From contig QKBC01000010.1 in the NCBI GenBank assembly GCA_003246205.1, positions 124,001 to 188,000 on the forward strand: 64,000 bases of DNA, given 5' to 3'. The notes beneath the pieces are model-generated. The model worked only from the letters and a program-made list of their open reading frames with translations. It searched no databases and was not told the DNA's origin. Source of the stretch: Flavobacterium haoranii (lineage in GTDB: Bacteria; Bacteroidota; Bacteroidia; Flavobacteriales; Flavobacteriaceae). The translations under genes were made by a program, and so were the position numbers. Every line of letters starts with the position of its first letter. The first letter of the stretch is position 1. This document shows positions 41,300 through 49,475 of this stretch, piece by piece.

Positions 41300-42061
41300 T
41301 TATTTATTCCAAATGCTCCACGCTTTCTCAGCTTGAAAAACCAACATTTCGTAGCCATTTTGAACTTTAGCGCCTTGTTCTTTTGCCTTTTTCATAAAAG
41401 TAGTTTCTTTCGGATTGTAAACCAAGTCGAAGGCAATGTGTTGTGGCGTGAACAAAGTGTAGTTAAGCGGCGGGCATTCTTCTACATTAGGATGTGTTCC
41501 TAATGGTGTAGTGTTGATAATAATGGTATATTCTTTGAAAATATCAGTAGTCAGTTCTTCATAGGAAAGCTCATATTCAGAAGGTGTCCGGCTTACATAA
41601 TCAAATTCTATTTTAAGTTTACGCAAAGCAAAAGCAATAGCCTTACTGGCTCCGCCGGTTCCTAAAATCAGTGCTTTAGTATGGTGTTCTTCCAATAGAG
41701 GTAATAATGCTTTTCTAAAGCCATAATGATCAGTATTGTATCCTTTTAGTTTTTTCTTTTTAGAAATAGTTATGGTATTTACCGCACCGATTTTTTTAGC
41801 GTTTTTAGAAAGAGAATCTAAGTATGGAATAATCTCTTCTTTGTAAGGGATTGTGACGTTCAGGCCTCGTAATCCTTTGATTTCCTCAATCATTTTTGGA
41901 AAATCTTCAATTGTTGGCAAATCAAAATTTAAATATTCGCAATTGTCAAAATGAAGTAAAGCAAATTTTTCAGTAAAGTATTTTCTGGAAAAAGAGTAGG
42001 AAATGTTTCTTCCTATCAAACCAAATTTTACCTGTTTTTTGAATTTTTTCTTTTTTCTCAT
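41300..42061 (-). CDS. aroE: Shikimate dehydrogenase
   Basis: 253 residues, with an unusually basic opening (MRKKKKFKKQVKF). The N-terminal substrate site shows GRNISYSFSRKYF (an S-x-S variant) and NVTIPYKEEI with the catalytic Lys, then NTDHYGF with the Asp partner. NADP-binding LGTGGASKAIAFAL follows, and the last part has FDLVYNPKETTFM. It reduces 3-dehydroshikimate to shikimate in aromatic amino acid synthesis. The DUF368 gene is 2 bp upstream, so the two are cotranscribed. Confidence 0.93.
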   Translation of the reverse strand: MRKKKKFKKQVKFGLIGRNISYSFSRKYFTEKFALLHFDNCEYLNFDLPTIEDFPKMIEEIKGLRGLNVTIPYKEEIIPYLDSLSKNAKKIGAVNTITISKKKKLKGYNTDHYGFRKALLPLLEEHHTKALILGTGGASKAIAFALRKLKIEFDYVSRTPSEYELSYEELTTDIFKEYTIIINTTPLGTHPNVEECPPLNYTLFTPQHIAFDLVYNPKETTFMKKAKEQGAKVQNGYEMLVFQAEKAWSIWNK

Positions 42062-42063
42062 TT

Positions 42064-43035
42064 TTATTCTTTTTTTCCTAATTGAAGGGCTAATTTTTCA
42101 AGTCCAAAAATTAATAAAAATCCGGCCAATGCCATAATAATTGCTCCAATAATTTTCGGGTCGCCGTCAAAATATTGAGGAAGGATACTTTTTTCTATGA
42201 AGGGAACAGTTTCTCCGTGGCTGTTAATTCGGGTTTCTAGAACTTCTTTCCAAGGCCATATTTTATTTAAAGACCCGATCATAAAACCAATCAGTAAAGC
42301 CAAAGTGGTGTTTTTATGGTGTGCAAACATCCAGGTTAAAACACGGGAAAATAATTTTAAGCCTAAGATAGCTCCTAATGCAAAAACAAATAGTTTAAGC
42401 AGGGCTTGTCCTAAGATTTCAAAATTCATCTGAGTTATGCCTTCTCGTAATTGGTTTATGGTTCCGATAACAGTAGCATAAGATCCCATTAAGAGTAAAA
42501 TGAATGCTCCGGAAACACCAGGTAAAATCATGGCAATAATAGCCAGAAAACCGGATAAAAACAGATATGGAAAACTATCAGGTGAGTGAACAGGTTCTGC
42601 TATGGTGATATAATAAGAAAGCACAGTTCCGATCAATAATGTAACGATTGCTCTGAGTTTCCAATGAGTGATCTCTTTCCAAATAAAAACAATACTTGCT
42701 AATACGAGTCCGAAAAAAAATGACCAAACTAAAATAGGCTGGACTTCTAACAAATGTGTTATAATCTTGGAAAAAGTGAATATACTGATTCCGATACCTA
42801 AAATTAAAGCGGCTAGAAAATTACCATTGATGGCAGCCCAAGCAGCTTTGATTCCACTTGTTTTTAAGGTTTTTAAAGCTCCTAGATTAATTTTGTTGAT
42901 ACTGTCAATCAGTTCTTGATAAATTCCTGAAATGAAAGCGATAGTTCCGCCGGAAACTCCCGGTACTACATCGGCAGCTCCCATGGCAATCCCTTTTAGT
43001 GTAATGAAAAGGTAGTCGGGGAATAATTTTCTCAT
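42064..43035 (-). CDS. DUF368 membrane protein, predicted polyprenyl-phosphate translocase (PopT-like)
   Basis: 323 residues, about eight hydrophobic segments. Two related motifs mark an internal repeat: PGVSGGTIAFISGIY at about 25-39 and LPGVSGAFILLLMGSY at about 167-182. Work published around 2023 found that DUF368 proteins (PopT) and DedA proteins return undecaprenyl phosphate across the inner membrane, recycling the lipid carrier for cell-wall and glycan synthesis. That assignment is from memory and applied here by family. It precedes aroE by 2 bp; the TPR gene ends upstream at a terminator. Confidence 0.87.
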   Translation of the reverse strand: MRKLFPDYLFITLKGIAMGAADVVPGVSGGTIAFISGIYQELIDSINKINLGALKTLKTSGIKAAWAAINGNFLAALILGIGISIFTFSKIITHLLEVQPILVWSFFFGLVLASIVFIWKEITHWKLRAIVTLLIGTVLSYYITIAEPVHSPDSFPYLFLSGFLAIIAMILPGVSGAFILLLMGSYATVIGTINQLREGITQMNFEILGQALLKLFVFALGAILGLKLFSRVLTWMFAHHKNTTLALLIGFMIGSLNKIWPWKEVLETRINSHGETVPFIEKSILPQYFDGDPKIIGAIIMALAGFLLIFGLEKLALQLGKKE

Positions 43036-43042
43036 AGTTCAT

Positions 43043-43090
43043 AAAAAAAGTCATTTTACACTGCTAAAAATAGTTTGGTAAAATGACTTT
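43043..43090 (-). terminator. Terminator of the TPR gene
   Basis: A 13-bp perfect stem (AAAGTCATTTTAC at 43047-43059 and GTAAAATGACTTT at 43078-43090, loop 18) lies just past the TPR stop. On the minus strand it is followed by a T run. It lies 7 bp upstream of the DUF368 start, so transcription of DUF368 is probably independent. Confidence 0.75.
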
Positions 43091-43106
43091 AGAATTAATA
43101 TATCAA

Positions 43107-44501
43107 TTAGTTTCTGAATTTTTCAATTGTAGTTTGAACAGCTTTTTTGGTCCAAACTCCCGGAAAAATTTCTGCTAAAATAGTATGATTGTTAAAATTC
43201 AATCGTAAGGCATTGGTTAAGTGAAATTTTCCACTTTTATTATCACCGATTAGGTAATACAATCCGGCTAAACGATATTCGATTTCAAATTCGTCAGGAA
43301 AAACTTCTATGGATTGCAGCAAGACTTCAATTGCAGAATCGTATTCGCCCAATTGTTGTAAAGCATTGGCCCATAAAATGAATGTATCCAAATTAATATC
43401 GCCGTTCTCAAATGCCTTTTTATAGCCTAATTCGGCTTCTTCATAAAACTGAAGTGCTTCATTTATAGCTGCATAACGTTTCCAGTAAAAACTATTGTCG
43501 CCATCAATTCCTAAAGCTTTATTGACATAATACAAGGCTTTTTGGAAATTTTTTTCATGTAGATAGAAATCGGTAATAGCTATCCATCCTTTGTCTAATA
43601 AAGGATCTTCATGTACGGTTTTATGATAATATTTTAATGCTTTTTCTTTGTTACCTAACTTTTCGTAACATTTTCCCATGCGTAAAAGGGCAAAAGAAGT
43701 AGCATCATCAATTTCTGTTGTAATGGTATAGCAGTCGATAGCTTCTTGGTAGCGTTTAAGTTTTTCAAGTGCTTTGGCTTTCTCTAAATAAGCCCCTAAA
43801 AACGTTTCGTCTATCAAAGTTGCATAATCAAATGCCCAAACTGCTTTTTCGTAATTTTTTAAAGCATAATATTGGCGGCCTAATTGGTGCCAAGCTACTT
43901 CGCTATATGGATTTTTATCAATGAATTGCTCCAAGTATTCGATAGCTCCTTCATTTTGATCCAGAAAGTCAAAACAATATACCACATTGTATAATGCTGA
44001 GTAATCTTGTTCATCTTCTTCCAGACATTTGATAAAAAATTCTTTGGCTTTTTCCAGTTCATCCATGAAAAGATACTCCATACCAATCATAGAATATACA
44101 TCTGCATAATCATCGGTATATTTTAACGCAACTTTCAGGGATTCAATAGCTTTTGAATGTTCATCTCTCTTCGAAAAGATATTAGCTTGCTGAATGTAGA
44201 TTTCTTCATTAGTGGGTTCAAGAGCATACAATTCACCCAGAAGTTTTTCTGCAAGGTCTAATTTGTCTTCGTAAACTAGCATTTCAACCTGTACTAACTT
44301 TAAGCCTGTGGATTTAGGATGTTGTTCCAACCCTAGTTTTAAAGCTTTTTTGGCTAAATTTAGCCTTCCGGTATCCATATAATGGAGTACAATGTCTTCG
44401 AATTCTTCCGAATCGAAAAAGAAAACTTTATTGGTTTTCAACATGGACTCAAACTTGGATAGTGAAAGGTTGTTTTCATCTTCATCATGACTCAATCTCA
44501 T
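43107..44501 (-). CDS. Tetratricopeptide repeat protein
   Basis: 464 residues, nearly all TPR helices. At least ten repeats can be traced by spaced Trp/Leu/Gly/Tyr/Ala/Pro positions, for example DLAEKLLGELYALEPTNEEI, VAWHQLGRQYYALKNYEKAV, FALLRMGKCYEKLGNKEKAL and FYWKRYAAINEALQFYEEAE. No signal peptide or transmembrane helix, so it is probably a cytoplasmic scaffold. Function unknown; conserved in flavobacteria at this position between the class III aminotransferase and DUF368 genes. Confidence 0.9.
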   Translation of the reverse strand: MRLSHDEDENNLSLSKFESMLKTNKVFFFDSEEFEDIVLHYMDTGRLNLAKKALKLGLEQHPKSTGLKLVQVEMLVYEDKLDLAEKLLGELYALEPTNEEIYIQQANIFSKRDEHSKAIESLKVALKYTDDYADVYSMIGMEYLFMDELEKAKEFFIKCLEEDEQDYSALYNVVYCFDFLDQNEGAIEYLEQFIDKNPYSEVAWHQLGRQYYALKNYEKAVWAFDYATLIDETFLGAYLEKAKALEKLKRYQEAIDCYTITTEIDDATSFALLRMGKCYEKLGNKEKALKYYHKTVHEDPLLDKGWIAITDFYLHEKNFQKALYYVNKALGIDGDNSFYWKRYAAINEALQFYEEAELGYKKAFENGDINLDTFILWANALQQLGEYDSAIEVLLQSIEVFPDEFEIEYRLAGLYYLIGDNKSGKFHLTNALRLNFNNHTILAEIFPGVWTKKAVQTTIEKFRN

Positions 44502-44611
44502 ACGCTTTGCAATTTATGGTTTTGTCCTTACTAAAAGTAAGGAATATATTTGGGTCGATTTTTTGAATAGCAAATTGTTTTAAACAATTTAATTAACAAT
44601 TTGGATTGTTC

Positions 44612-45799
44612 TTAACTTTCGTTTGCTATTTCATTTAGTATGTCAATAATGATGCCACAACCTTCTTTGATTTCTTCTTTTGATATTGTAAGCGGAGGTG
44701 TTATGCGAATTGCCTTACCTTCGAATAGTAACCAGAACATCATAACGCCTTTTTTAAGCGATTCTAAGATGACACGATTGGTGATTTCAGGACTTTCTGT
44801 CATGGCGGCAAGCATTAAACCTTTACCGCGAACTTCAGTAATAAGCGGATGAACTAAAAGTTCCCGGAACAATTGTTCTTTTTCTAAAGCTTCTTGCATG
44901 AGGTTGGTTTCCGTTATTTCTTGTAGTGTAGCCAATGAAGCGGCGGCTATTACCGGATGTCCGCCGAAAGTCGTGATATGACCTAATTTAGGATCGTGAC
45001 TTAATAAATCCATCATGGTATCAGAGGCTGTGAAAGCACCAACCGGCATTCCACTGGCCATTCCTTTCCCCATGACTAGAACATCAGGAACTATATCGTA
45101 ATTCATAAAACCAAATAATTTGCCGGTACGGCCAAATCCTGGCTGAATTTCATCTAAGATCAATAAAGCACCTACTTCGTCGCAACGTTGGCGTACTTTT
45201 TTCAAAAAGTCATTTTCAGGTTGAATAAATCCGGCTCCGCCTTGAATGGTTTCTAATAGAACGCCTGCAGTTTTGGTGGTTATTTTTTCTAAATCAGCTT
45301 CGTTATTGAAAGTGATAAAGTCAACGTCGGGAATTAAAGGACGAAAAATTTGTTTGCGCTCTTCATATCCCATAACGCTCATGCTTCCCATCGTATTTCC
45401 GTGATAAGCATTGTAGCAGGAAATCCATTGGCTTCTTCCGGTTACTCTTCGGGCTAGTTTTAAAGCACCTTCAATAGCTTCGGTTCCGGAATTGACCAAA
45501 TAGGTTTTATTTAACGGTTCCGGTAGGTGAGTAGCAAGTAATTTACAGAACTCCGTTGCCGGATGTTGTGCAAACTCCCCGTAAACCATTACGTGAGAAT
45601 ATTTGTCTAATTGTGCTTTAATAGCATCGTTGACTCTTTTGGGTTGATGCCCTAATGTATTAGCGGAAACTCCGGCTACAAAATCGAGATAAGCTTTCCC
45701 GTTAGTATCATAAATATAGCTTCCTTTAGCGTGAGAGATTTCCATAGCCAAAGGATGTTCAGATGTTTGTGCCTGATATTTGAAAAAATCGTTAAGCAT
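44612..45799 (-). CDS. Class III PLP-dependent aminotransferase (aspartate aminotransferase family protein)
   Basis: 395 residues. The family signatures are present: NSGTEAIEGALKLARRVTGR for the phosphate-binding turn, LLILDEIQPGFGRTGKLFG with the cofactor Asp, and the Schiff-base Lys in LVMGKGMASGMPVGAF. It resembles acetylornithine/ornithine and 4-aminobutyrate aminotransferases, but a proper argD exists in the arginine operon, so it probably has another substrate. The OstA-like gene is 36 bp upstream on the same strand, a pairing I recall from other flavobacteria. Confidence 0.88.
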   Translation of the reverse strand: MLNDFFKYQAQTSEHPLAMEISHAKGSYIYDTNGKAYLDFVAGVSANTLGHQPKRVNDAIKAQLDKYSHVMVYGEFAQHPATEFCKLLATHLPEPLNKTYLVNSGTEAIEGALKLARRVTGRSQWISCYNAYHGNTMGSMSVMGYEERKQIFRPLIPDVDFITFNNEADLEKITTKTAGVLLETIQGGAGFIQPENDFLKKVRQRCDEVGALLILDEIQPGFGRTGKLFGFMNYDIVPDVLVMGKGMASGMPVGAFTASDTMMDLLSHDPKLGHITTFGGHPVIAAASLATLQEITETNLMQEALEKEQLFRELLVHPLITEVRGKGLMLAAMTESPEITNRVILESLKKGVMMFWLLFEGKAIRITPPLTISKEEIKEGCGIIIDILNEIANES

Positions 45800-45835
45800 G
45801 GTAATTAAGATAATATAAGTTGAAAAACTACAGAT

Positions 45836-47536
45836 TTAGGGCTGTTTTTCTACAGTCTTTTTATCCTGAGGTTTTGGATTGTTTTTATCGTATTCTAGAG
45901 TTTCCGGTAGTATTTCCATAGGAACATCTTCTTCTAAGGCTTTTTTCTTACTCTCAATCAAAATTTGCTCGTGGATTGTATTTTCTTCTTCTGGAAAGAT
46001 GTCTTCTTTAGATTTAATTCGTTCGTCTCCTCTCCATATAAATCCTCTTAGTTTTCTGGCATTTTCAGGAAATTCGCTTTCCGGATAAAGGTTGCTTTCT
46101 ACTTTGTTGAATGCTGTTACCGTTTCGATTTGGTTGTCACTAATTTGCATGTTGATCTTACTGCATTTTTTCTTATCTATTCCGATGAGTTCGTTATCAT
46201 CATTATAGATATAATAAATAGATTCTGTATTTTTAATGAGATCAACTTCGCTTAGTTTATTGTCTTTGAACTTTCCGAATAGGTTTTGCCCTTTCATTTG
46301 GTTATAACCATTTTGGCTTAAGGTATCTTTTTGAACCAGAAAAGCATTATTCAAGACTTTCAATGAATCTAATTGTTCTGTTTGGTTATTACCGATAAGG
46401 TGCATAACATCACCAGTCATTTGATTGTCATTATTCCATAGAACAGGGTTTCCGATTAATTGTGTCAGCGCTGTTTTATTATTGGAATGAATAGAATCGC
46501 ATTTTCCACTCATATCGGTTTTGTAGAATCGTACGTTGTTAAAAGCCCTGATTGTTCTGTCTTCCGGAGGACCGGTCACTAATATCTTTTTTCCGTGCAT
46601 GTAAAGTGAGTCGTCTTCTACTTTTGTGATAATAACAGCACGTTTGGTCAAGATAATAGAGTCTTTTCGGGTTATGGGATTGCGCCACATTTCGGCATAA
46701 TGCCCTTTAGCAACCATATTATTAATCGTATCCGTGATCTTGACGTTATTGACCGCTCTTGAGAAATTTTGAGACTGGTCATAATATAAATCGTCGCCTT
46801 CTATGATTTTGTTGTCGTATGTTATTGTAGAATTCTTCAGCAATTTTCCGGTATTGTTCTTGGTGTCATAAAAGCCATTTTCGGTATAAATAACATTTCC
46901 TTCATTCGTAATAGTGGATGGACCAAAAACATAAGCATGTCCTGAATTTTCGTAAAAATCCAGATGATTGGTCTCAATCTTTGCTTTCGGATTGGTGACA
47001 ACAACTTTGGTGTTGAATTGGTATTTTTTTGATTGGACAAAGTATTTTCCTGATTTACTCTTTAAAGTGTTTTCTTTATTTATAATTGTACCATAACTGT
47101 TGTAAAAGGCAACCTGATTTTTTTTATCAAAATAGATGGTATCTGTTGTCAGGGTAGATTCTGGTGAACGAAGAAATACATCTCCGGTTGCAAAAGCTAA
47201 TTCTTTTTGGCCGTCATATTCGGCGTAACGACTGTTTAATGTAATACTGTCTCCTTGATTAATACGGACGTTTCCAAATGCTTTGATGTAGTTTTCCTGA
47301 TCAAAGTAATAGGCTTTATTACAGTTAATTTTTACACCGTTATGGAGAACTTTTACATTTCCGGTAAAAACGGTTGCTCCAGGGATTTCATTTTGATTTC
47401 GATCTACGAAATCAGAGTTCTCTACTATGATCTTTTTGCCTTCCTGCGGATTAGAAATTTGTTTTTTTGTTTCTTGCGCATGAAGAAATTGAACAAAACT
47501 TAGAAAGCAAACAATATATAAGGCTAATTTTTTCAA
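45836..47536 (-). CDS. OstA/LptA-like protein, probable LPS transport component
   Basis: 566 residues. It has a signal peptide (MKKLALYIVCFLSFVQFLHAQE), then OstA-type beta-jellyroll repeats: VFTGNVKVLHNGVKINCNKAYYF, AFGNVRINQGDSITLNSRYAEY, LAFATGDVFLRSPESTLTTDTIYF, and more, down to INMQISDNQIETVTAFNKVES. This is much longer than LptA of proteobacteria and ends in a Pro/Lys/Glu-rich tail. Family members bridge lipopolysaccharide across the periplasm. Exported, probably periplasmic or outer-membrane-associated. A CAAAAATA -7 box (minus-strand TATTTTTG) lies upstream. Confidence 0.87.
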   Translation of the reverse strand: MKKLALYIVCFLSFVQFLHAQETKKQISNPQEGKKIIVENSDFVDRNQNEIPGATVFTGNVKVLHNGVKINCNKAYYFDQENYIKAFGNVRINQGDSITLNSRYAEYDGQKELAFATGDVFLRSPESTLTTDTIYFDKKNQVAFYNSYGTIINKENTLKSKSGKYFVQSKKYQFNTKVVVTNPKAKIETNHLDFYENSGHAYVFGPSTITNEGNVIYTENGFYDTKNNTGKLLKNSTITYDNKIIEGDDLYYDQSQNFSRAVNNVKITDTINNMVAKGHYAEMWRNPITRKDSIILTKRAVIITKVEDDSLYMHGKKILVTGPPEDRTIRAFNNVRFYKTDMSGKCDSIHSNNKTALTQLIGNPVLWNNDNQMTGDVMHLIGNNQTEQLDSLKVLNNAFLVQKDTLSQNGYNQMKGQNLFGKFKDNKLSEVDLIKNTESIYYIYNDDNELIGIDKKKCSKINMQISDNQIETVTAFNKVESNLYPESEFPENARKLRGFIWRGDERIKSKEDIFPEEENTIHEQILIESKKKALEEDVPMEILPETLEYDKNNPKPQDKKTVEKQP

Positions 47537-47553
47537 ACTTTGGTATTTTGGTT

Positions 47554-47561
47554 CAAAAATA
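47554..47561 (-). promoter_or_regulatory. Minus-strand -7 box (TATTTTTG) of the OstA-like gene
   Basis: CAAAAATA on the plus strand is an exact TAnnTTTG match in reverse, 17 bp upstream of the ATG at 47536 and after the purA terminator. Confidence 0.5.
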
Positions 47562-47602
47562 AGTAAAAACTCGAAAAGCCTTTGAGTATTAAGATTTTTT
47601 TA

Positions 47603-47633
47603 TAAAAAAAGCGTCCTAAAAAAGTTAGGACGC
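47603..47633 (-). terminator. Terminator of purA
   Basis: GCGTCCTAA and TTAGGACGC form a 9-bp perfect stem with a 5-base loop, 8 bp past the purA stop. On the minus strand it is followed by a run of T (AAAAAAA at 47604-47610 on the plus strand). Confidence 0.87.
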
Positions 47634-47641
47634 CTTATGTG

Positions 47642-48913
47642 TTATTTTACAATAGTTTGTGTTCTATCCGGACCAACTGAAATAACTTTAATTGGTACTT
47701 CAACTTCTTTTTCAATAAAAGCAATGTAATCTTTTAGTTCTTGAGGAAGCTCTTCATAAGAAGACATTCCTGTTAAATCGGCATTCCAACCTTTTAACTC
47801 AGTGTAAACAGGTTGTACATTTTCAGGTTCAATGTTATATGGTAAATGATCAATAGTTTGTCCTTTGTATTTATAAGCGGTACAAACTTTTAAGGTGTTA
47901 AAACCAGAAAGAACATCACCTTTCATCATATATAACTGCGTTACTCCATTAATTTGAACAGCATATTTTAGCGCTACAAGATCTAACCATCCGCAACGGC
48001 GTGCTCGTCCGGTAACAGAACCGAATTCGTTTCCTACTTTTGCCATAGTAGCACCTACTTCGTCAAATAATTCTGTTGGGAATGGACCAGAACCTACACG
48101 AGTAGTATAAGCTTTGAAAATTCCGAAAACATCTTTCACTCGGTTAGGAGCAATACCTAAACCAGTACAAGCCCCGGCAGCAGTAGTATTTGATGAAGTT
48201 ACAAACGGATACGTTCCGAAATCTACATCTAATAAAGAACCTTGAGCACCTTCTGCTAAAATAGATTTGCCTTCTTTTAATGCTTTGTTTAAATATTCTT
48301 CGCTATCGATGAAAGTTAACTTTTTGAAAGCTGCAATAGCTTCAAAAAATTCTTCTTCCATTTCTTTTAGATCATATTGTAGATCAACGTCGTAGAAAGC
48401 AATCATGGCTTCGTGTTTGTCGGCCAAAGATCTATAACGTTGTTTAAAATCTTCTAATTCAATATCCCCTACACGTAAACCGTTTCTTCCGGTTTTATCC
48501 ATGTAAGTAGGACCGATTCCTTTTAAAGTAGAACCAATCTTGGCTTTTCCTTTTGAAGCTTCAGAAGCAGCATCTAATAATCGGTGAGTAGGTAAAATAA
48601 GATGTGCTTTACGTGAGATGAATAGTTTAGAAGTGATATCCATATCAAATTTTGACAAGCCTTCAATTTCTTTTTGAAAAACAACGGGATCCATAACTAC
48701 ACCATTCCCGATAATGTTAATAGCATTTTTGTGGAAGATTCCGGAAGGAATTGTTCGTAAAACGTGTTTAATACCGTCAAATTCTAAAGTGTGTCCGGCA
48801 TTTGGCCCTCCTTGAAAACGGGCAATAATATCATATTTTGAAGTAAGAACGTCAACGATTTTTCCTTTACCCTCGTCGCCCCATTGTAGTCCCAGTAGTA
48901 AATCTACAGTCAT
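47642..48913 (-). CDS. purA: Adenylosuccinate synthetase
   Basis: 423 residues. The GTP-binding loop GDEGKGK at 12-18 contains the catalytic Asp13, and His41 in NAGHT is the second catalytic residue; TTAAGACTGLG and TGRARRCGWLD are further PurA signatures. The enzyme joins IMP and aspartate to adenylosuccinate with GTP in AMP synthesis. A Fur-family gene lies upstream on the same strand with a 30-bp gap, so the two may be cotranscribed. A strong terminator follows. Confidence 0.97.
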   Translation of the reverse strand: MTVDLLLGLQWGDEGKGKIVDVLTSKYDIIARFQGGPNAGHTLEFDGIKHVLRTIPSGIFHKNAINIIGNGVVMDPVVFQKEIEGLSKFDMDITSKLFISRKAHLILPTHRLLDAASEASKGKAKIGSTLKGIGPTYMDKTGRNGLRVGDIELEDFKQRYRSLADKHEAMIAFYDVDLQYDLKEMEEEFFEAIAAFKKLTFIDSEEYLNKALKEGKSILAEGAQGSLLDVDFGTYPFVTSSNTTAAGACTGLGIAPNRVKDVFGIFKAYTTRVGSGPFPTELFDEVGATMAKVGNEFGSVTGRARRCGWLDLVALKYAVQINGVTQLYMMKGDVLSGFNTLKVCTAYKYKGQTIDHLPYNIEPENVQPVYTELKGWNADLTGMSSYEELPQELKDYIAFIEKEVEVPIKVISVGPDRTQTIVK

Positions 48914-48943
48914 TTTTTAGTAGTTAGTAATTATAAGTTAGTA

Positions 48944-49396
48944 TTAGTTTGTTGTGTTATTTTCTTTTTTTGTTCCGTAAAAGTAAAGAGAATGATTTTG
49001 AATTTCAATGCCAAACATTTCTTCCATCGTTTTTTTAATTTGCTGGATTCTCGGGTCACAAAATTCAATAACTTCACCTGTATCGGTTAAAATGATGTGG
49101 TCGTGTTGCTTATCAAAATAGGATTTTTCATAATGTGCCTGATTTTGCCCGAATTGGTGACGGCGAACTAAACCACAATCTAGAAGTAGTTCTATAGTGT
49201 TGTATAGCGTTGCTCTACTAACCCTATAGTTTTTATTTTTCATTTTGATGTATAATGATTCAATATCAAAATGTTCTTTTGAATTATAAATTTCCTGAAG
49301 AATAGCATAGCGCTCAGGGGTTTTGCGATGTGCTTTTTCCTCTAAGTATTTGGTAAATACGTTTTTTACAATTTCTTGATTGTTATTGTTTTCCAT
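48944..49396 (-). CDS. Fur family transcriptional regulator
   Basis: 150 residues. A winged helix DNA-binding domain ([46 protein letters not shown]) is joined to a dimerisation and metal domain with [27 protein letters not shown], containing the HxH-type metal ligands. No CxxC pairs are present, so the structural zinc site of many Fur proteins is absent. It could sense iron, zinc or peroxide. It lies between rel upstream (79-bp gap) and purA downstream (30-bp gap). Confidence 0.9.
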   Translation of the reverse strand: MENNNNQEIVKNVFTKYLEEKAHRKTPERYAILQEIYNSKEHFDIESLYIKMKNKNYRVSRATLYNTIELLLDCGLVRRHQFGQNQAHYEKSYFDKQHDHIILTDTGEVIEFCDPRIQQIKKTMEEMFGIEIQNHSLYFYGTKKENNTTN

Positions 49397-49418
49397 TAGT
49401 TATAAAATGAAACAGCTA

Positions 49419-49426
49419 CAAAGATA
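49419..49426 (-). promoter_or_regulatory. Minus-strand -7 box (TATCTTTG) of the Fur-family gene
   Basis: CAAAGATA on the plus strand is an exact TAnnTTTG match in reverse, 22 bp upstream of the ATG at 49396 and within the gap after rel. Confidence 0.5.
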
Positions 49427-49475
49427 CTCTTATTTTTTGAATGTGAAAAACATCTCCGGAAATCAAATACAAATC

